Positions 9,384 through 17,951 of a DNA stretch of 64,000 nucleotides are shown piece after piece (positions within the stretch are counted from its first letter, which is position 1; every line of letters begins with the position of its first letter). Position numbers and translations under genes: made by a program. The notes beneath the pieces are model-generated. The model ran no database searches. It worked only from the letters and a program-made list of their open reading frames with translations, and was not told where the DNA came from. This stretch comes from Acidobacteriota bacterium (lineage in GTDB: Bacteria > Acidobacteriota > Vicinamibacteria > Marinacidobacterales > Marinacidobacteraceae). The DNA lies in contig JAJDVI010000066.1 of assembly GCA_022826195.1 (NCBI GenBank), positions 97,577 to 161,576 of the forward strand. Direction: 5' to 3'.

Positions 9384-9894
9384 CACTCCCGTCACATTTG
9401 CCGGCGGGCCGGAGGCGGAGCGTCCGCTCCGGGAACCGCAGGTCGGTGCGCCAACGGAACCAGCGGATACGGTCCTCGAGCTTCAGGTCGAGTCGTTTCT
9501 CGCCGATGTAGATGCTCGCGGGGGTGATGACGATGCCGGCGCGGAATCGTTCGGGGCCACCGTCCTCGCTCTCGGTTCCTTCCACCCATCCCTCCACGAC
9601 CAACCGCTCCCATTCGGGGTTCGAACCGGCCTTTGAGTCGTAGAAGGTGAACTGGCTCACGATCCGGCCCGGCGCCACGGCGCGAACGTCCCCTCCCTCG
9701 GTGCGGACCACCACGTCGCGCAGGCAGGAGGCCACTTCGAACCGCACGGGCACGTAGATGCTGCGGGGCAGGACTTCGGGTTCTTCCTCCGCGGCGCCGG
9801 GCGCGGCGAACGCACTCCCGGCAAGCACGCACGCGGCCAGGCGTGGACCGCGTTTCTGCAGCCGAGGTCTCCGAAGTCCGTATCTCCGATCCAT
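9340..9894 (-). CDS. Secreted protein of unknown function
   Basis: A 184-residue protein with an N-terminal signal peptide (LAACVLAGSAFAAPGAAEEE). The mature part has alternating strands (SIYVPVRFEVASCLRDVVVRTEGGDVRAVAPGR) and two cysteines that could form a disulfide. I recognise no family. The 3' end overlaps apaH by 44 bp in convergent orientation. The region upstream of the start is unusually AT-rich and carries an ACGTTT-GCA-AAACGT palindrome, so this gene is probably controlled separately from its neighbours. Confidence 0.6.
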   Translation of the reverse strand: MDRRYGLRRPRLQKRGPRLAACVLAGSAFAAPGAAEEEPEVLPRSIYVPVRFEVASCLRDVVVRTEGGDVRAVAPGRIVSQFTFYDSKAGSNPEWERLVVEGWVEGTESEDGGPERFRAGIVITPASIYIGEKRLDLKLEDRIRWFRWRTDLRFPERTLRLRPAGKCDGSVTAIDRRRQPPAGS

Positions 9895-9934
9895 GTGAAC
9901 AAATTATTACATCTCTGTTACGTTTGCAAAACGT
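9895..9934 (-). promoter_or_regulatory. AT-rich promoter region with palindrome
   Basis: About 40 bases of AT-rich DNA precede the secreted-protein gene. It contains TAATAATTTG, likely a -10 region, and a perfect 6-3-6 inverted repeat (ACGTTT 9920-9925, AAACGT 9929-9934) that could bind a dimeric regulator. Confidence 0.45.
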
Positions 9935-9992
9935 AGTCCCGGACACACCTGACCCTGAACCGCGAACGCCGGGGCGCTCCACAGGCTGTTGA

Positions 9993-10862
9993 CTAGCGCC
10001 TTTTCTTGACGGTGGTGGTAAACGCGTTTTCCCCGAACTGGAGCCGGAGCGGCTCCCGGGTCTCGATGTTGTAGCGGTCGCCCGGCATCAGGAAGTAGAA
10101 GGTCCCTCCGTTCGGCAGCTCCCGCGTGTTGTCGTAGATCGCGACGTAGCCCTGGCCGATCACTTCGAAACCGTTCCCGCGGACCACGATCGCGGTGTCC
10201 TCGTCGATCCCGATGCCCAGCAACTCGGGCCTGGCCGCGACGATCTCCAGGAGGTCGAAATGCCGGTTCCGCACCAGCAGGTGCTGGTCGATCGCCGTTC
10301 CCCGGAAGAACGCGAAACCCTCCTCGTGGTCGCCCATCATGATGGTGTTCCCGCTGGTGTCGCCCCGCGCCAGGTACTCGCCCTGGATGGTCGCCCCCGC
10401 CGAGGACCCGCCGATGACGCCGCCCCGGGCGAGCAGCGCGTGCAGTTCGCGCTCGGTGCGGGTGTCGGCGTAGGCGTCCACGAGCCGCCACTGCCGGCCA
10501 CCCGGAAACCACACCCCGCGGGCCTTCGTGATCGGCGCCGCGAACTCCTCGCTCTCGGCCTCTTCCCGGTCCCAGGTGTGGAGGACGGTGATGTTCTTCA
10601 CCCCGAGGTTGCGGAAACGCCGGGCGCCGGCGTACCACGCGTCGTAGTCATCCTCGCCGCCGGCGGTGGGAATGATCACGATGGGGGCTTCCGGTCCCCC
10701 GGCGAGGCTGATGAAGCGCTCGAGGATCGCGTCGTCGCGGAGCGCCCCGCCGACGATGACCAGCGAGCCTTTCTCGGGGCCCTGCTGGGCGAACGCCGCG
10801 GCGGGAAGCAGGAGCGCGAGCGCGAGGGCGGGCGGAATCGACTTCGAGATCGGGGAACGCAT
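9993..10862 (-). CDS. Secreted cyanophycinase-like S51 peptidase
   Basis: A 289-residue member of peptidase family S51 with a signal peptide (ALALALLLPAAAFAQQ). The nucleophile elbow GGSSAGATIQG holds the catalytic Ser. IDQHLLVRNRHFDLLEIV matches the conserved DQH...R..R block of cyanophycinases, and SGNTIMMGDHEEGFAFF lies before it. Extracellular cyanophycinases (CphE type) release beta-Asp-Arg dipeptides from cyanophycin, but related S51 enzymes cleave other Asp-containing peptides, so the substrate is open. AAGGAGG precedes the ATG, and a GATAAT element further up (about 10900) may be its -10 box. The gene is divergent from selB. Confidence 0.82.
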   Translation of the reverse strand: MRSPISKSIPPALALALLLPAAAFAQQGPEKGSLVIVGGALRDDAILERFISLAGGPEAPIVIIPTAGGEDDYDAWYAGARRFRNLGVKNITVLHTWDREEAESEEFAAPITKARGVWFPGGRQWRLVDAYADTRTERELHALLARGGVIGGSSAGATIQGEYLARGDTSGNTIMMGDHEEGFAFFRGTAIDQHLLVRNRHFDLLEIVAARPELLGIGIDEDTAIVVRGNGFEVIGQGYVAIYDNTRELPNGGTFYFLMPGDRYNIETREPLRLQFGENAFTTTVKKRR

Positions 10863-10942
10863 GCCGTGATCCTCCTTGCGGATCGCTGGAATGGACCATT
10901 ATCCGGCCTCGCGGCGCTGACGGTGGGAGCGGTCGGGTTCCC

Positions 10943-10948
10943 TACACT
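10943..10948 (+). promoter_or_regulatory. Candidate -10 hexamer of selB (leaderless)
   Basis: TACACT ends 8 nt before the ATG of selB, and there is no Shine-Dalgarno in between. Confidence 0.45.
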
Positions 10949-10956
10949 CCCGCGGC

Positions 10957-12876
10957 ATGCGAAACGTGGTGGTCGGGACGGCCGGCCACATCGACCACGG
11001 GAAGAGTTCGCTGGTGCTGGCGCTGACCGGCACCGACCCGGACCGGCTGAAGGAAGAGAAGGCCCGCGGCATCACCGTGGACCTCGGCTTCGCGCACCTC
11101 GAGCACGAGGGCGTGAACTACGGCTTCGTGGACGTTCCCGGCCACGAGCGGTTCGTGCGCAACATGCTGGCCGGCGCCTCGGGTTTCGACGTGGTGCTGC
11201 TGGTGGTGGCCGCGGACGAGTCGGTGATGCCCCAGACCCGCGAACACATCGAGATCTGCCGCCTGCTCGGCGTCCGGTCGGCCGTGGTGGCGCTGACCCG
11301 GATCGACCTGGTGGAGGATCCGGAGTTCATCGAGATCGCCGCCCTCGAGGTGCGCGAGCTGCTTGCCGGCTCGGCGATGTCGGATGCGCCCCTGGTTCCG
11401 GTTTCGTCGAAGACCGGGGCGGGGCTCGACGAACTTCGCGGCGCGCTGGCGGCGGCGGCCGGCGCCGCCGGGGCCCGCGACGCCTCGGGCCCCTTCCGGC
11501 TGCCGGTGGACCGCGCCTTCACCATGCGCGGTTTCGGCTCGGTGGTCACCGGGACGCTGGTGTCGGGCAGCGTCGCGGCCGGAAGCGAGGTCGAAGTCCT
11601 TCCCGAGGCCGTGCGCGCCCGGGTCCGGGGGCTCCAGGTCCACGGAACCTCCGTCGAGTCGGCGCACGCCGGGCAGCGGGCCGCCCTGAACCTGGCGGCG
11701 GGCGGACGCCTCCAGGTCGATCGCGGGTCCGTGGTCGCCTCGCCCGGAGAGCTCGGGGCGACCCGGATGCTCGATGCCCGGCTCGAGGTGCTCGCGTGGG
11801 CGTCGGGGCCGGTCCAGGACGAGGACCGCGTCCACCTGCACGTGGGGACCGCCACCTCCCTCGCCCGGGTGCGGCTCCTCGGGGGCGCCCGGGTGTTGGC
11901 TCCCGGAGACTCCGGACTGGTGCAGCTGCGCCTCGAGACGCCGCTGGCCGCCGTCCGGGGGGATCGCTTCATCATCCGAAGGTATTCGCCGGTGATCACC
12001 ATCGGCGGCGGCCGGATCCTGGACGCGTTGCCGCCGAAGCGCTCTCCGAGGAGCCGGCCAGCGCACGACCGGGTGGCGGCGCTCGACCGGGCGACCGACG
12101 CCCAGGCCGCCGCCGCCTTCATCGGGGACGCCGGCATCCGCGGCCTCGGCGAGCGGATGCTGCGCCGCCGGCTGGGGATCCGGGCGCCGGATGCGGAACG
12201 GCTGGTTGCCGAGCTCGCCGGGCGCGGAGCAATCGAGGCGCTCGGCGAGGGCGCGCGCTCCGGCGGGAGCGGGCGGGTCTTCCTGTCGGCGGCGAACGTT
12301 CGAGCCCTCAGGGACCGCGTGCTCGCCCGGCTTGCCGCCTGGGAGTCGGACCACCGGCTGCGCGCGGGAATGCCGCTCGAGCAGCTCCGGGAACAGACCG
12401 GCGTTCCCGGCGTGGTGGCGGACGGAGCGCTCCGGGGTCTCGCCGAGGAGGGCGCGGTGGAGCTCACCCGGCACACGGTGGGAACGGCGGGTCGGCGGAT
12501 CGAGCTGACGGACGCGGAGCGGCGCGCCTCCGACGGCTTCGCGCGCCTGCTGGCCGAGGGGGGATTCACGCCCCCGACCCTCGGTGAGGCGGCGGAACGG
12601 CTCGGGGCCTCCAGGGATCTCGTGGACGACCTGCGGCGCCTGCTCCTGAGCGGGGGCAGGGTGGTGGACGTGAGTCCGGACCTCTACTTCGACGCCGGGC
12701 GGATCGCCGAACTGCGGCGCGCGGTGGCCGAGCGGGCCGCCGTCAACCCGCGCATCGACGTCGCCTGGTTCAAGGAGCGCTTCGGCCTCAGCCGCAAGCA
12801 CGCGATTCCGCTGCTCGAATGGCTGGACCGGGAGCGGGTCACGGTTCGGGTGGGGAATCTCAGAAAGATCCTATGA
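10957..12876 (+). CDS. selB: Selenocysteine-specific translation elongation factor
   Basis: A 639-residue GTPase. The P-loop [11 protein letters not shown] (residues 9-19), RGIT switch (37-40), [13 protein letters not shown] (59-71) and ALTRID G4 element (about 112-117) mark SelB rather than EF-Tu. The C-terminal half consists of winged-helix modules ([34 protein letters not shown]), which in SelB bind the SECIS hairpin of the mRNA. The factor delivers Sec-tRNA to UGA codons. Length is close to E. coli SelB (614). No selA, selC or selD was found in the window. The stop codon overlaps the next start (ATGA), so the serine-hydrolase gene is probably coupled to it. Confidence 0.93.
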   Translation: MRNVVVGTAGHIDHGKSSLVLALTGTDPDRLKEEKARGITVDLGFAHLEHEGVNYGFVDVPGHERFVRNMLAGASGFDVVLLVVAADESVMPQTREHIEICRLLGVRSAVVALTRIDLVEDPEFIEIAALEVRELLAGSAMSDAPLVPVSSKTGAGLDELRGALAAAAGAAGARDASGPFRLPVDRAFTMRGFGSVVTGTLVSGSVAAGSEVEVLPEAVRARVRGLQVHGTSVESAHAGQRAALNLAAGGRLQVDRGSVVASPGELGATRMLDARLEVLAWASGPVQDEDRVHLHVGTATSLARVRLLGGARVLAPGDSGLVQLRLETPLAAVRGDRFIIRRYSPVITIGGGRILDALPPKRSPRSRPAHDRVAALDRATDAQAAAAFIGDAGIRGLGERMLRRRLGIRAPDAERLVAELAGRGAIEALGEGARSGGSGRVFLSAANVRALRDRVLARLAAWESDHRLRAGMPLEQLREQTGVPGVVADGALRGLAEEGAVELTRHTVGTAGRRIELTDAERRASDGFARLLAEGGFTPPTLGEAAERLGASRDLVDDLRRLLLSGGRVVDVSPDLYFDAGRIAELRRAVAERAAVNPRIDVAWFKERFGLSRKHAIPLLEWLDRERVTVRVGNLRKIL

Positions 12877-14279
12877 TCGCGGCCATGTCCCGAAAGCCCC
12901 TTTTGCGCCGGGTAACGGCCCTCCTCGTCCCTGCGGTGCTGCTCGCCTGCGGGTCGCCTCCGGCGGATTCCCCCGCGCATTCCGGGCGGGCGGACGGACC
13001 GCTCGCCGGTCAGATCCACGAACTGGCCCAGGACGCCCTCCGCGAACATCCGGCCCCCGGGATCTCGATCGGCGTGCAGCGCGACGGCGAGGTGGTATTC
13101 GCGGGCGGTTTCGGCTACGCGGACCTCGAGAACGAGGTTCCCGCGACTGCGGACACCGTGTACCGCATCGGGTCCGTCACCAAGCAGTTCACGGCCGCCG
13201 CCGCCATGCTGCTGGTCCAGGAAGGCGAGCTGAATCTGGAGGCCGATCTGCGCAAGTACCTGCCGGACTACGACACCCAGGGTTTCGCGGTGCCGGTCGA
13301 GCGGCTGCTGAACCACACCTCGGGGATCAAGGGCTACACGGAGATGCCGGAGTTCTGGGAGCAGGCGCGCCTCGACCTCGGCCACGAGGCGATGCTGGAG
13401 CTGTTCTCCGAGCCGCCCTTCGAGTTCGAGCCCGGCGACCGCTACCAGTACAACAACTCCGGCTACTACCTGCTCGGAGTCCTCATCGAACGCCTCTCGG
13501 GGATGAGCTACACCGAGTTCCTCGAGGCGCGCTTCTTCGAGCCCCTGGGCCTGGAGCGGACCCACTACCTCAGGAACGGACCCCTCGTTCCGGGCCGCGC
13601 CGAAGGGTACGAAGTCGGCGAGGACGGCGGTTTCGTGAACGACGAGCCGCTGAGCATGGAACTGCCCTACGCGGCCGGGTCGTTGGGCGCGAGCGTCCTG
13701 GATCTCCTCGCCTGGCAGCGGGCGCTGGCATCGGGACAGGCGGTGAGCCCTGCCGGCTACGAGCGCATGACGGCGCGCGGCAGCCTGGTGAACGAGGACC
13801 CGGTCCACTACGGCTACGGCCTCGGCATCTCGGAGGAGCACGGTCTCGCCAAGATTTCCCACGGTGGGGGAATCAACGGGTTTCGCGCCGAACTCGCACT
13901 CTATCCCGAGGAGGACCTTGGCATCGCGGTCCTCATCAACTCCGGCTCCGGGCGGCCCGGGCTGCTCGAGAACCGGATCGCCCGGGCGGTTCTGGGCATG
14001 GAGCAGCCCGAGGTCGTGGAGGTCGCGGTGCCCGAGCCGGAACTGCGCCGGTGCGCGGGGACCTACAACCCCGGCCGCGGGCCGGTCACCCTGCGCTTCG
14101 AGGACGGCGCGCTGTTCGGGTTCGGGGAGCGGCTCGTGCCGGTGGGCGGCGGGGTCTTCCATCCGGACGGCGACCCCTTCACCCGGATCGTCTGCGAGCC
14201 CGGGTCGGAGGACGCCGCACCCGCGCTGACCCTCACGTCCGGCGGGGTGACCACCCGCTACCCCCGGGTTTCCGGCTGA
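12873..14279 (+). CDS. Serine hydrolase lipoprotein (beta-lactamase/DD-peptidase fold)
   Basis: A class C beta-lactamase-like protein of 468 residues from ATG 12873 (ATG 12885 is an alternative). A short N-terminus leads into a lipobox (LLVPAVLLAC). The three active-site elements are present: SVTK (Ser-X-X-Lys, in YRIGSVTKQFT), YNN (in RYQYNNSGYYLLG) and HGG (in KISHGGGINGF), followed by a C-terminal beta-rich domain. Such proteins are D-aminopeptidases, esterases or DD-carboxypeptidase homologues acting in the periplasm; true beta-lactamase activity is not implied. The start overlaps the selB stop by four bases. Confidence 0.85.
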   Translation: MIAAMSRKPLLRRVTALLVPAVLLACGSPPADSPAHSGRADGPLAGQIHELAQDALREHPAPGISIGVQRDGEVVFAGGFGYADLENEVPATADTVYRIGSVTKQFTAAAAMLLVQEGELNLEADLRKYLPDYDTQGFAVPVERLLNHTSGIKGYTEMPEFWEQARLDLGHEAMLELFSEPPFEFEPGDRYQYNNSGYYLLGVLIERLSGMSYTEFLEARFFEPLGLERTHYLRNGPLVPGRAEGYEVGEDGGFVNDEPLSMELPYAAGSLGASVLDLLAWQRALASGQAVSPAGYERMTARGSLVNEDPVHYGYGLGISEEHGLAKISHGGGINGFRAELALYPEEDLGIAVLINSGSGRPGLLENRIARAVLGMEQPEVVEVAVPEPELRRCAGTYNPGRGPVTLRFEDGALFGFGERLVPVGGGVFHPDGDPFTRIVCEPGSEDAAPALTLTSGGVTTRYPRVSG

Positions 14280-14305
14280 ACCGGGTGCGCCGGCCCTTCC
14301 GGACT

Positions 14306-14311
14306 TAGACT
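14306..14311 (+). promoter_or_regulatory. Candidate -10 hexamer of SRPBCC gene (leaderless)
   Basis: TAGACT ends 9 nt before the ATG at 14321. Confidence 0.4.
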
Positions 14312-14320
14312 CCCCGGCCC

Positions 14321-14770
14321 ATGCCGAGCGTAGAAGCCGGGACGACGATCGCGGCGTCTCCCGAACGCGTCTTCGAGATCGCGACCGATCTCGCGAGCCT
14401 GCCGGAAACGATGTCCGGCATCGACTCGGTCGAGGTCCTGAGCGATGGTTCCTTCGGGAACGGGACGCGCTGGCGCGAGACGCGCACGCTCTACGGCAAG
14501 CAGGCGACCGAGGAGATGTGGGTCACCGGTTTCGACCCACCGCGCTCGTACGTGGTCGAGGCCGAATCGCACGGGGCGCACTACCGGACCGAGATCACCT
14601 TCGTTCCGGAGGGAGACCGCACCCGGGTCACCTTCGTGTTCGGAGCCCGGCCGCTGAGCCTGTTCGCCCGGCTGTTCTCGGTTTTCAGCGGGCTGATGCT
14701 GAAGAGCGTGAGGAAGGCACTCGAGCAGGACCTTGAAGATCTGAAGCGAACGGCGGAGTCGGCCGGCTGA
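14321..14770 (+). CDS. SRPBCC / polyketide cyclase-like protein
   Basis: A 149-residue START/Bet v1-like domain that fills the whole protein. Family features are the opening AGTTIAASPERVFEIATDLASLPETMSGIDSVE, a GTRWRETRTLYGK strand pair and a long C-terminal helix. The fold makes a hydrophobic pocket for ligands, but neither the ligand nor an enzymatic role can be told from the sequence. A -10-like hexamer lies just before the start, so it seems to have its own promoter inside the selB-serine hydrolase-SRPBCC-GNAT row. Confidence 0.8.
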   Translation: MPSVEAGTTIAASPERVFEIATDLASLPETMSGIDSVEVLSDGSFGNGTRWRETRTLYGKQATEEMWVTGFDPPRSYVVEAESHGAHYRTEITFVPEGDRTRVTFVFGARPLSLFARLFSVFSGLMLKSVRKALEQDLEDLKRTAESAG

Positions 14771-14813
14771 GCTGGTTGCCCAAGCCCGCGGTCATGGCAG
14801 CGCATCCGCGCCC

Positions 14814-15401
14814 GTGAACTCCGCCCGCTCGACCCCGTCGGCTCCGGCGGCCGCCCGGGACTGGCCCCCCGGCCTCCCGCTCGAGACCGAGCGGCTCATC
14901 GTCCGGCCGTTCCGGGAATCGGACTTCGCCGACGTCCACGAGTACGCGAGCGATCCCGAAGTGACCCGGCACCTCCGCTGGGGGCCGAGCGCGGCGCCGG
15001 AGACCCTCGCCTTCCTCCGGCAGGCCATCGCCGGGGTCCGGACGGCCGGCGCCTCGCAGTTCCATCTCGGGGTTGTCGAGCGGAAGAGCGCCCGGGTGCG
15101 CGGCGGCCTCAGCCTGCTGGAGCGGGCGCCCGGCCTCGTGGAGATCGGCTACTGCTTCGCCCGTCCGGTATGGGGGCTCGGGTACGCCACCGAGGCGGTT
15201 CGCAGCGCCGCCCGGTTCGCCGGGGTCCGTTTCCCGGGGGCCGACCTGTTCGGTCTGGTGACACCCGGCAACCCCGCCTCGGAGCGGGTGCTCCTGCGCG
15301 CCGGGTTCACGCCGGCCCTGGACGCTTCCCCCTACGCCGCCTGGATGACCGGGGTGTGTTCCACGGCCCGCGTCTTCCGCCAGCGCTGCCGGCCGGCTTG
15401 A
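14814..15401 (+). CDS. GNAT family N-acetyltransferase (RimJ-like)
   Basis: A 195-residue acetyltransferase that starts with GTG. It opens like RimJ/RimL proteins (LETERLIVRPFRESDFADVHEYASDPEVTRHLRWG). The acetyl-CoA-binding region is VWGLGYATEAVRSAARFA, in place of the usual G-x-G-x-A loop, and it closes with NPASERVLLRAGF. Members acetylate N-terminal amines of ribosomal proteins or small molecules. The substrate here is unknown. The stop overlaps the likely TTG start of the RadC gene. Confidence 0.85.
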   Translation: MNSARSTPSAPAAARDWPPGLPLETERLIVRPFRESDFADVHEYASDPEVTRHLRWGPSAAPETLAFLRQAIAGVRTAGASQFHLGVVERKSARVRGGLSLLERAPGLVEIGYCFARPVWGLGYATEAVRSAARFAGVRFPGADLFGLVTPGNPASERVLLRAGFTPALDASPYAAWMTGVCSTARVFRQRCRPA

Positions 15402-16141
15402 AACGCGGAGCGACTCTCCGCCGGCCGGCCGCCCCCCGGACTCCGTCCCGCCGCGGAGCCCCGCGCTACCCGGCCCGGGTTCCGGCGCGCCGGCGGCGCG
15501 TTCCGGCGGACACGCCCGGCGACCGGCTTCTGGAAAACGGGGCGCGGTCCCTGTCGAGCGCCGACCTGCTCGGTCTCGTGCTCGGGCCGGGCGGCGACGG
15601 CCTCGCGCGCCGCCTCCTCGACGACCTCGGCGGCGTGGCGCCGCTCAGCCAGGCCCCGCTGGGCCAGCTGGCGCACCGCTCCGGGCTTTCCCGGGCGCGG
15701 CTCGTCCGGCTCGCCGCCGCCCTCGAGCTGGGGCGCCGCGCCGGCTATCCCGCTGATGACCACGTTCCCTGTTTCCGCGGTCCGGGCGAGGTGGCGCGTT
15801 ACCTCATCGCCCGCTTCGGGAACCGCGACGTGGAGGAGTTCGGCATCGTGATGCTCGACAGCCGCGGCTGCCTGCGCCGGGCCGAGATCATCTCGCGCGG
15901 CTCGCTGACCGGCGCGCCGGTCCATCCCCGCGACCTGTTCCGGCTCGCGGCGGCCTACCAGGCCGTGTCGCTGATCCTCTTCCACAATCACCCGTCGGGA
16001 GATCCCGAGCCCTCGGCGGCGGACCGGCAACTGACCCGCCGCCTTCAGGAGGCGGGAGCCATCATGGGGATCCCGGTGCTCGATCACCTGGTGATCGGCG
16101 CCGGGAAATGGCACAGCTTCAGCGAAGCCGGCGAACTGTGA
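15398..16141 (+). CDS. RadC / JAB-domain (UPF0758) protein
   Basis: A 247-residue protein if the TTG at 15398 (TTGA overlap with the GNAT stop) is the start; no later ATG or GTG fits better. An N-terminal helix-hairpin-helix-like region (ENGARSLSSADLLGLVLGPGGDGLARRLL) precedes a JAMM metalloprotease-like domain whose zinc motif HNHPSGDPEPSAAD is intact. RadC proteins are common in bacteria; a role in DNA repair has been questioned, and their biochemical function is unclear. The first 45 residues are Arg/Pro rich, so the true start may be further downstream. Confidence 0.83.
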   Translation: MKRGATLRRPAAPRTPSRRGAPRYPARVPARRRRVPADTPGDRLLENGARSLSSADLLGLVLGPGGDGLARRLLDDLGGVAPLSQAPLGQLAHRSGLSRARLVRLAAALELGRRAGYPADDHVPCFRGPGEVARYLIARFGNRDVEEFGIVMLDSRGCLRRAEIISRGSLTGAPVHPRDLFRLAAAYQAVSLILFHNHPSGDPEPSAADRQLTRRLQEAGAIMGIPVLDHLVIGAGKWHSFSEAGEL

Positions 16142-16148
16142 ACCGCGC

Positions 16149-16625
16149 TCAGGCTCGTTCCTCGCAGTGGCCGCACACCCCGTAGAGCTGGTGGCGATGC
16201 CACACCAGCCGGTAGCCGTGCTCCGCCGCGATCTCCTCCTGCCGCCGCTCCACCTGCTCCGAGAGGAACTCGTCGATCCGGCCGCAGCGGACGCAGATGA
16301 GGTGGTCGTGGTGACCGCGGGACAGGGCCGGCTCGAAGCGGGTCAGCCCGTCCTTCAGGTCGATCGAGGAGGCGATGCGGGCCTCGCAGAAGAGCCGGAG
16401 CGCCCGATACACGGTGGTGCGGCCGATCGAGGCGTCCGCTTCCCGCACGTCGCTGTGCAGATCGTCGGCCGAGACGTGTCCGCCCATGCCGAGGAAACGG
16501 TCCAGGATGAGCTCCCGCTGGCGGGACTTCTTGAGTCCGCGTTCCCGGGTGAACTCCTCGAGGCGGTGGAACGCCTCTTCGCGCATCGAGGCGGCGCTCG
16601 GCGGAGTCGGGACGAACGTGCTCAT
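16149..16625 (-). CDS. Fur family transcriptional regulator
   Basis: A 158-residue metal-sensing repressor. It has a winged-helix N-terminal domain (KKSRQRELILDRFLGMGGHVSADDLHSDVREADASIGRTTVYRALRLF). The dimerisation domain has the HHDHLIC metal site and two CxxC pairs (ICVRCG and GVCGHC) that form the structural zinc site. The family includes Fur (iron), Zur (zinc), Nur (nickel) and PerR; the ligand cannot be decided from these motifs. The gene is divergent from larC, a nickel-cofactor gene, so nickel sensing is an attractive but unproven idea. Confidence 0.88.
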   Translation of the reverse strand: MSTFVPTPPSAASMREEAFHRLEEFTRERGLKKSRQRELILDRFLGMGGHVSADDLHSDVREADASIGRTTVYRALRLFCEARIASSIDLKDGLTRFEPALSRGHHDHLICVRCGRIDEFLSEQVERRQEEIAAEHGYRLVWHRHQLYGVCGHCEERA

Positions 16626-16751
16626 GAGCGGAGGCGACCGCGGGCGCGACGGTCATTTCGGTCCGGCAGCCGGGCGAACCGCACCGCCAAGAGTACCCGC
16701 TCGACAGTCGCGGGATGCCGAGACTTCAGCCGGGACCGCTCGCCGCGCTTC

Positions 16752-16757
16752 TAGAAT
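16752..16757 (+). promoter_or_regulatory. Candidate -10 hexamer of larC
   Basis: TAGAAT ends 12 nt before the TTG start of larC. It is identical to the hexamer upstream of rnpB. Confidence 0.4.
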
Positions 16758-16769
16758 CCGCCGCGCCCC

Positions 16770-17951
16770 TTGCGCGTCCTCTACCTCGATCTGTCCGCCG
16801 GTGTCTCGGGGGACATGCTGCTCGGCGCGCTCGTGGACGTGGGAGTGCCGCCCGAGGTTCTTGCGGAGACCGTGGCCGCGCTGCGCTCGCCGGTGTCGGT
16901 TTCGTTCGAAGAGGACGCGCGCGGCGGACTCCGCGGGATCAAGGCCCACGTCGAGGCGCCGGACGACCGCGGCCACCGCTACCTGCGCGATTTCCTCGCC
17001 GTGCTGGACCGGAGCGGGCTCGACGGCGAGGTCCGGGAGCGGGCGGCGTTGCTGCTGCGGCGGATCTTCGAAGCGGAGGGGCAGATCCACGGGATGACCG
17101 CCGAGTCCGTGCACCTGCACGAACTGGGCTCCCTCGACACGCTGGTGGACATCGTGGGCGCCGTCGCCGGCGTCGCCCACCTCGCTCCGGATCGGGTCGT
17201 CGCGTCGGCCGTCAATCTCGGCAGCGGCTCGGTCGAGGCCGAACACGGCACCCTGGAGATCCCCGCGCCGGCCACCGGCCTGCTGCTCCGCGGCGTTCCC
17301 ACCTTCTCCGACGGGTCCGGCTTCGAGCGCACCACGCCGACGGGCGCGGTCCTGACCGGGCTCGCCGGCTCCTTCGGCGGCTGGCCCGCGATGACCCCGG
17401 AACGCATCGGTTACGGCCTCGGCTCCGCGGATCCCCGGGAGGGACGGCCGAACGCGCTGCGGGCGGTGCTCGGGGCGGCCCCCGACCGCCTCGGCAGGAC
17501 AGTGAGCGTCATCGAGGCGACGCTCGACGACCTGCAGCCCGAGATCGCGCCGCACCTGCTCGAGTGCCTGCTGGCGGCGGGCGCGCGGGACGCCTTCTTC
17601 ACCCCGGTGCAGATGAAGAAGGGCCGGCCCGGGCTTCTGCTGACCGCGCTGGTGGACCCTTCCCACCGGGACGCGGTGGTGTCGGCGCTGTTTGCCGAGA
17701 GCACCACGCTCGGCGTCCGGATCACCGAGGCCGAGCGGGAAACGCTGGAGCGCCGGGTGGTCTCGGTGGAGACCCGCTGGGGGCCGGTGGGGCTCAAGCT
17801 GGGGATGCGCGACGGGACGGTGGTGAACCGCGCCCCCGAGTTCGAGGACTGCCGCCGCGTCGCGGAGGAATCGGGCGTTCCCCTGAAGGAGGTCTACCGG
17901 CAGGCGCTCGTGGCGCCGCTTCCCGACTCGGCCGGCCGCGATTCCCGATGA
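16770..17951 (+). CDS. larC: Nickel-pincer cofactor biosynthesis protein LarC
   Basis: A 393-residue protein that starts with TTG. The opening YLDLSAGVSGDMLLGALVDVGVP is typical of LarC (DUF111). So are the HLHELGSLDTLVDIVGAVAG block and the GTLEIPAPATGLLLRGVP and TTPTGAVLTGLA motifs. LarC inserts nickel into the dinucleotide cofactor used by LarA-type racemases, acting as a CTP-dependent cyclometallase. In Lactiplantibacillus plantarum the gene is split by a programmed frameshift; here it is one continuous frame. A LarA homologue lies 20 kb away. The stop overlaps the TatD start (ATGA). Confidence 0.92.
   Translation: MRVLYLDLSAGVSGDMLLGALVDVGVPPEVLAETVAALRSPVSVSFEEDARGGLRGIKAHVEAPDDRGHRYLRDFLAVLDRSGLDGEVRERAALLLRRIFEAEGQIHGMTAESVHLHELGSLDTLVDIVGAVAGVAHLAPDRVVASAVNLGSGSVEAEHGTLEIPAPATGLLLRGVPTFSDGSGFERTTPTGAVLTGLAGSFGGWPAMTPERIGYGLGSADPREGRPNALRAVLGAAPDRLGRTVSVIEATLDDLQPEIAPHLLECLLAAGARDAFFTPVQMKKGRPGLLLTALVDPSHRDAVVSALFAESTTLGVRITEAERETLERRVVSVETRWGPVGLKLGMRDGTVVNRAPEFEDCRRVAEESGVPLKEVYRQALVAPLPDSAGRDSR

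Noticed and set aside
10863-10956. tRNA-Sec (selC) next to selB
   Set aside because: The spacer is too short and has no T-loop or UCA anticodon arm.
10942-12801. Minus-strand open frame opposite selB
   Set aside because: Shadow of a well-supported GTPase gene.
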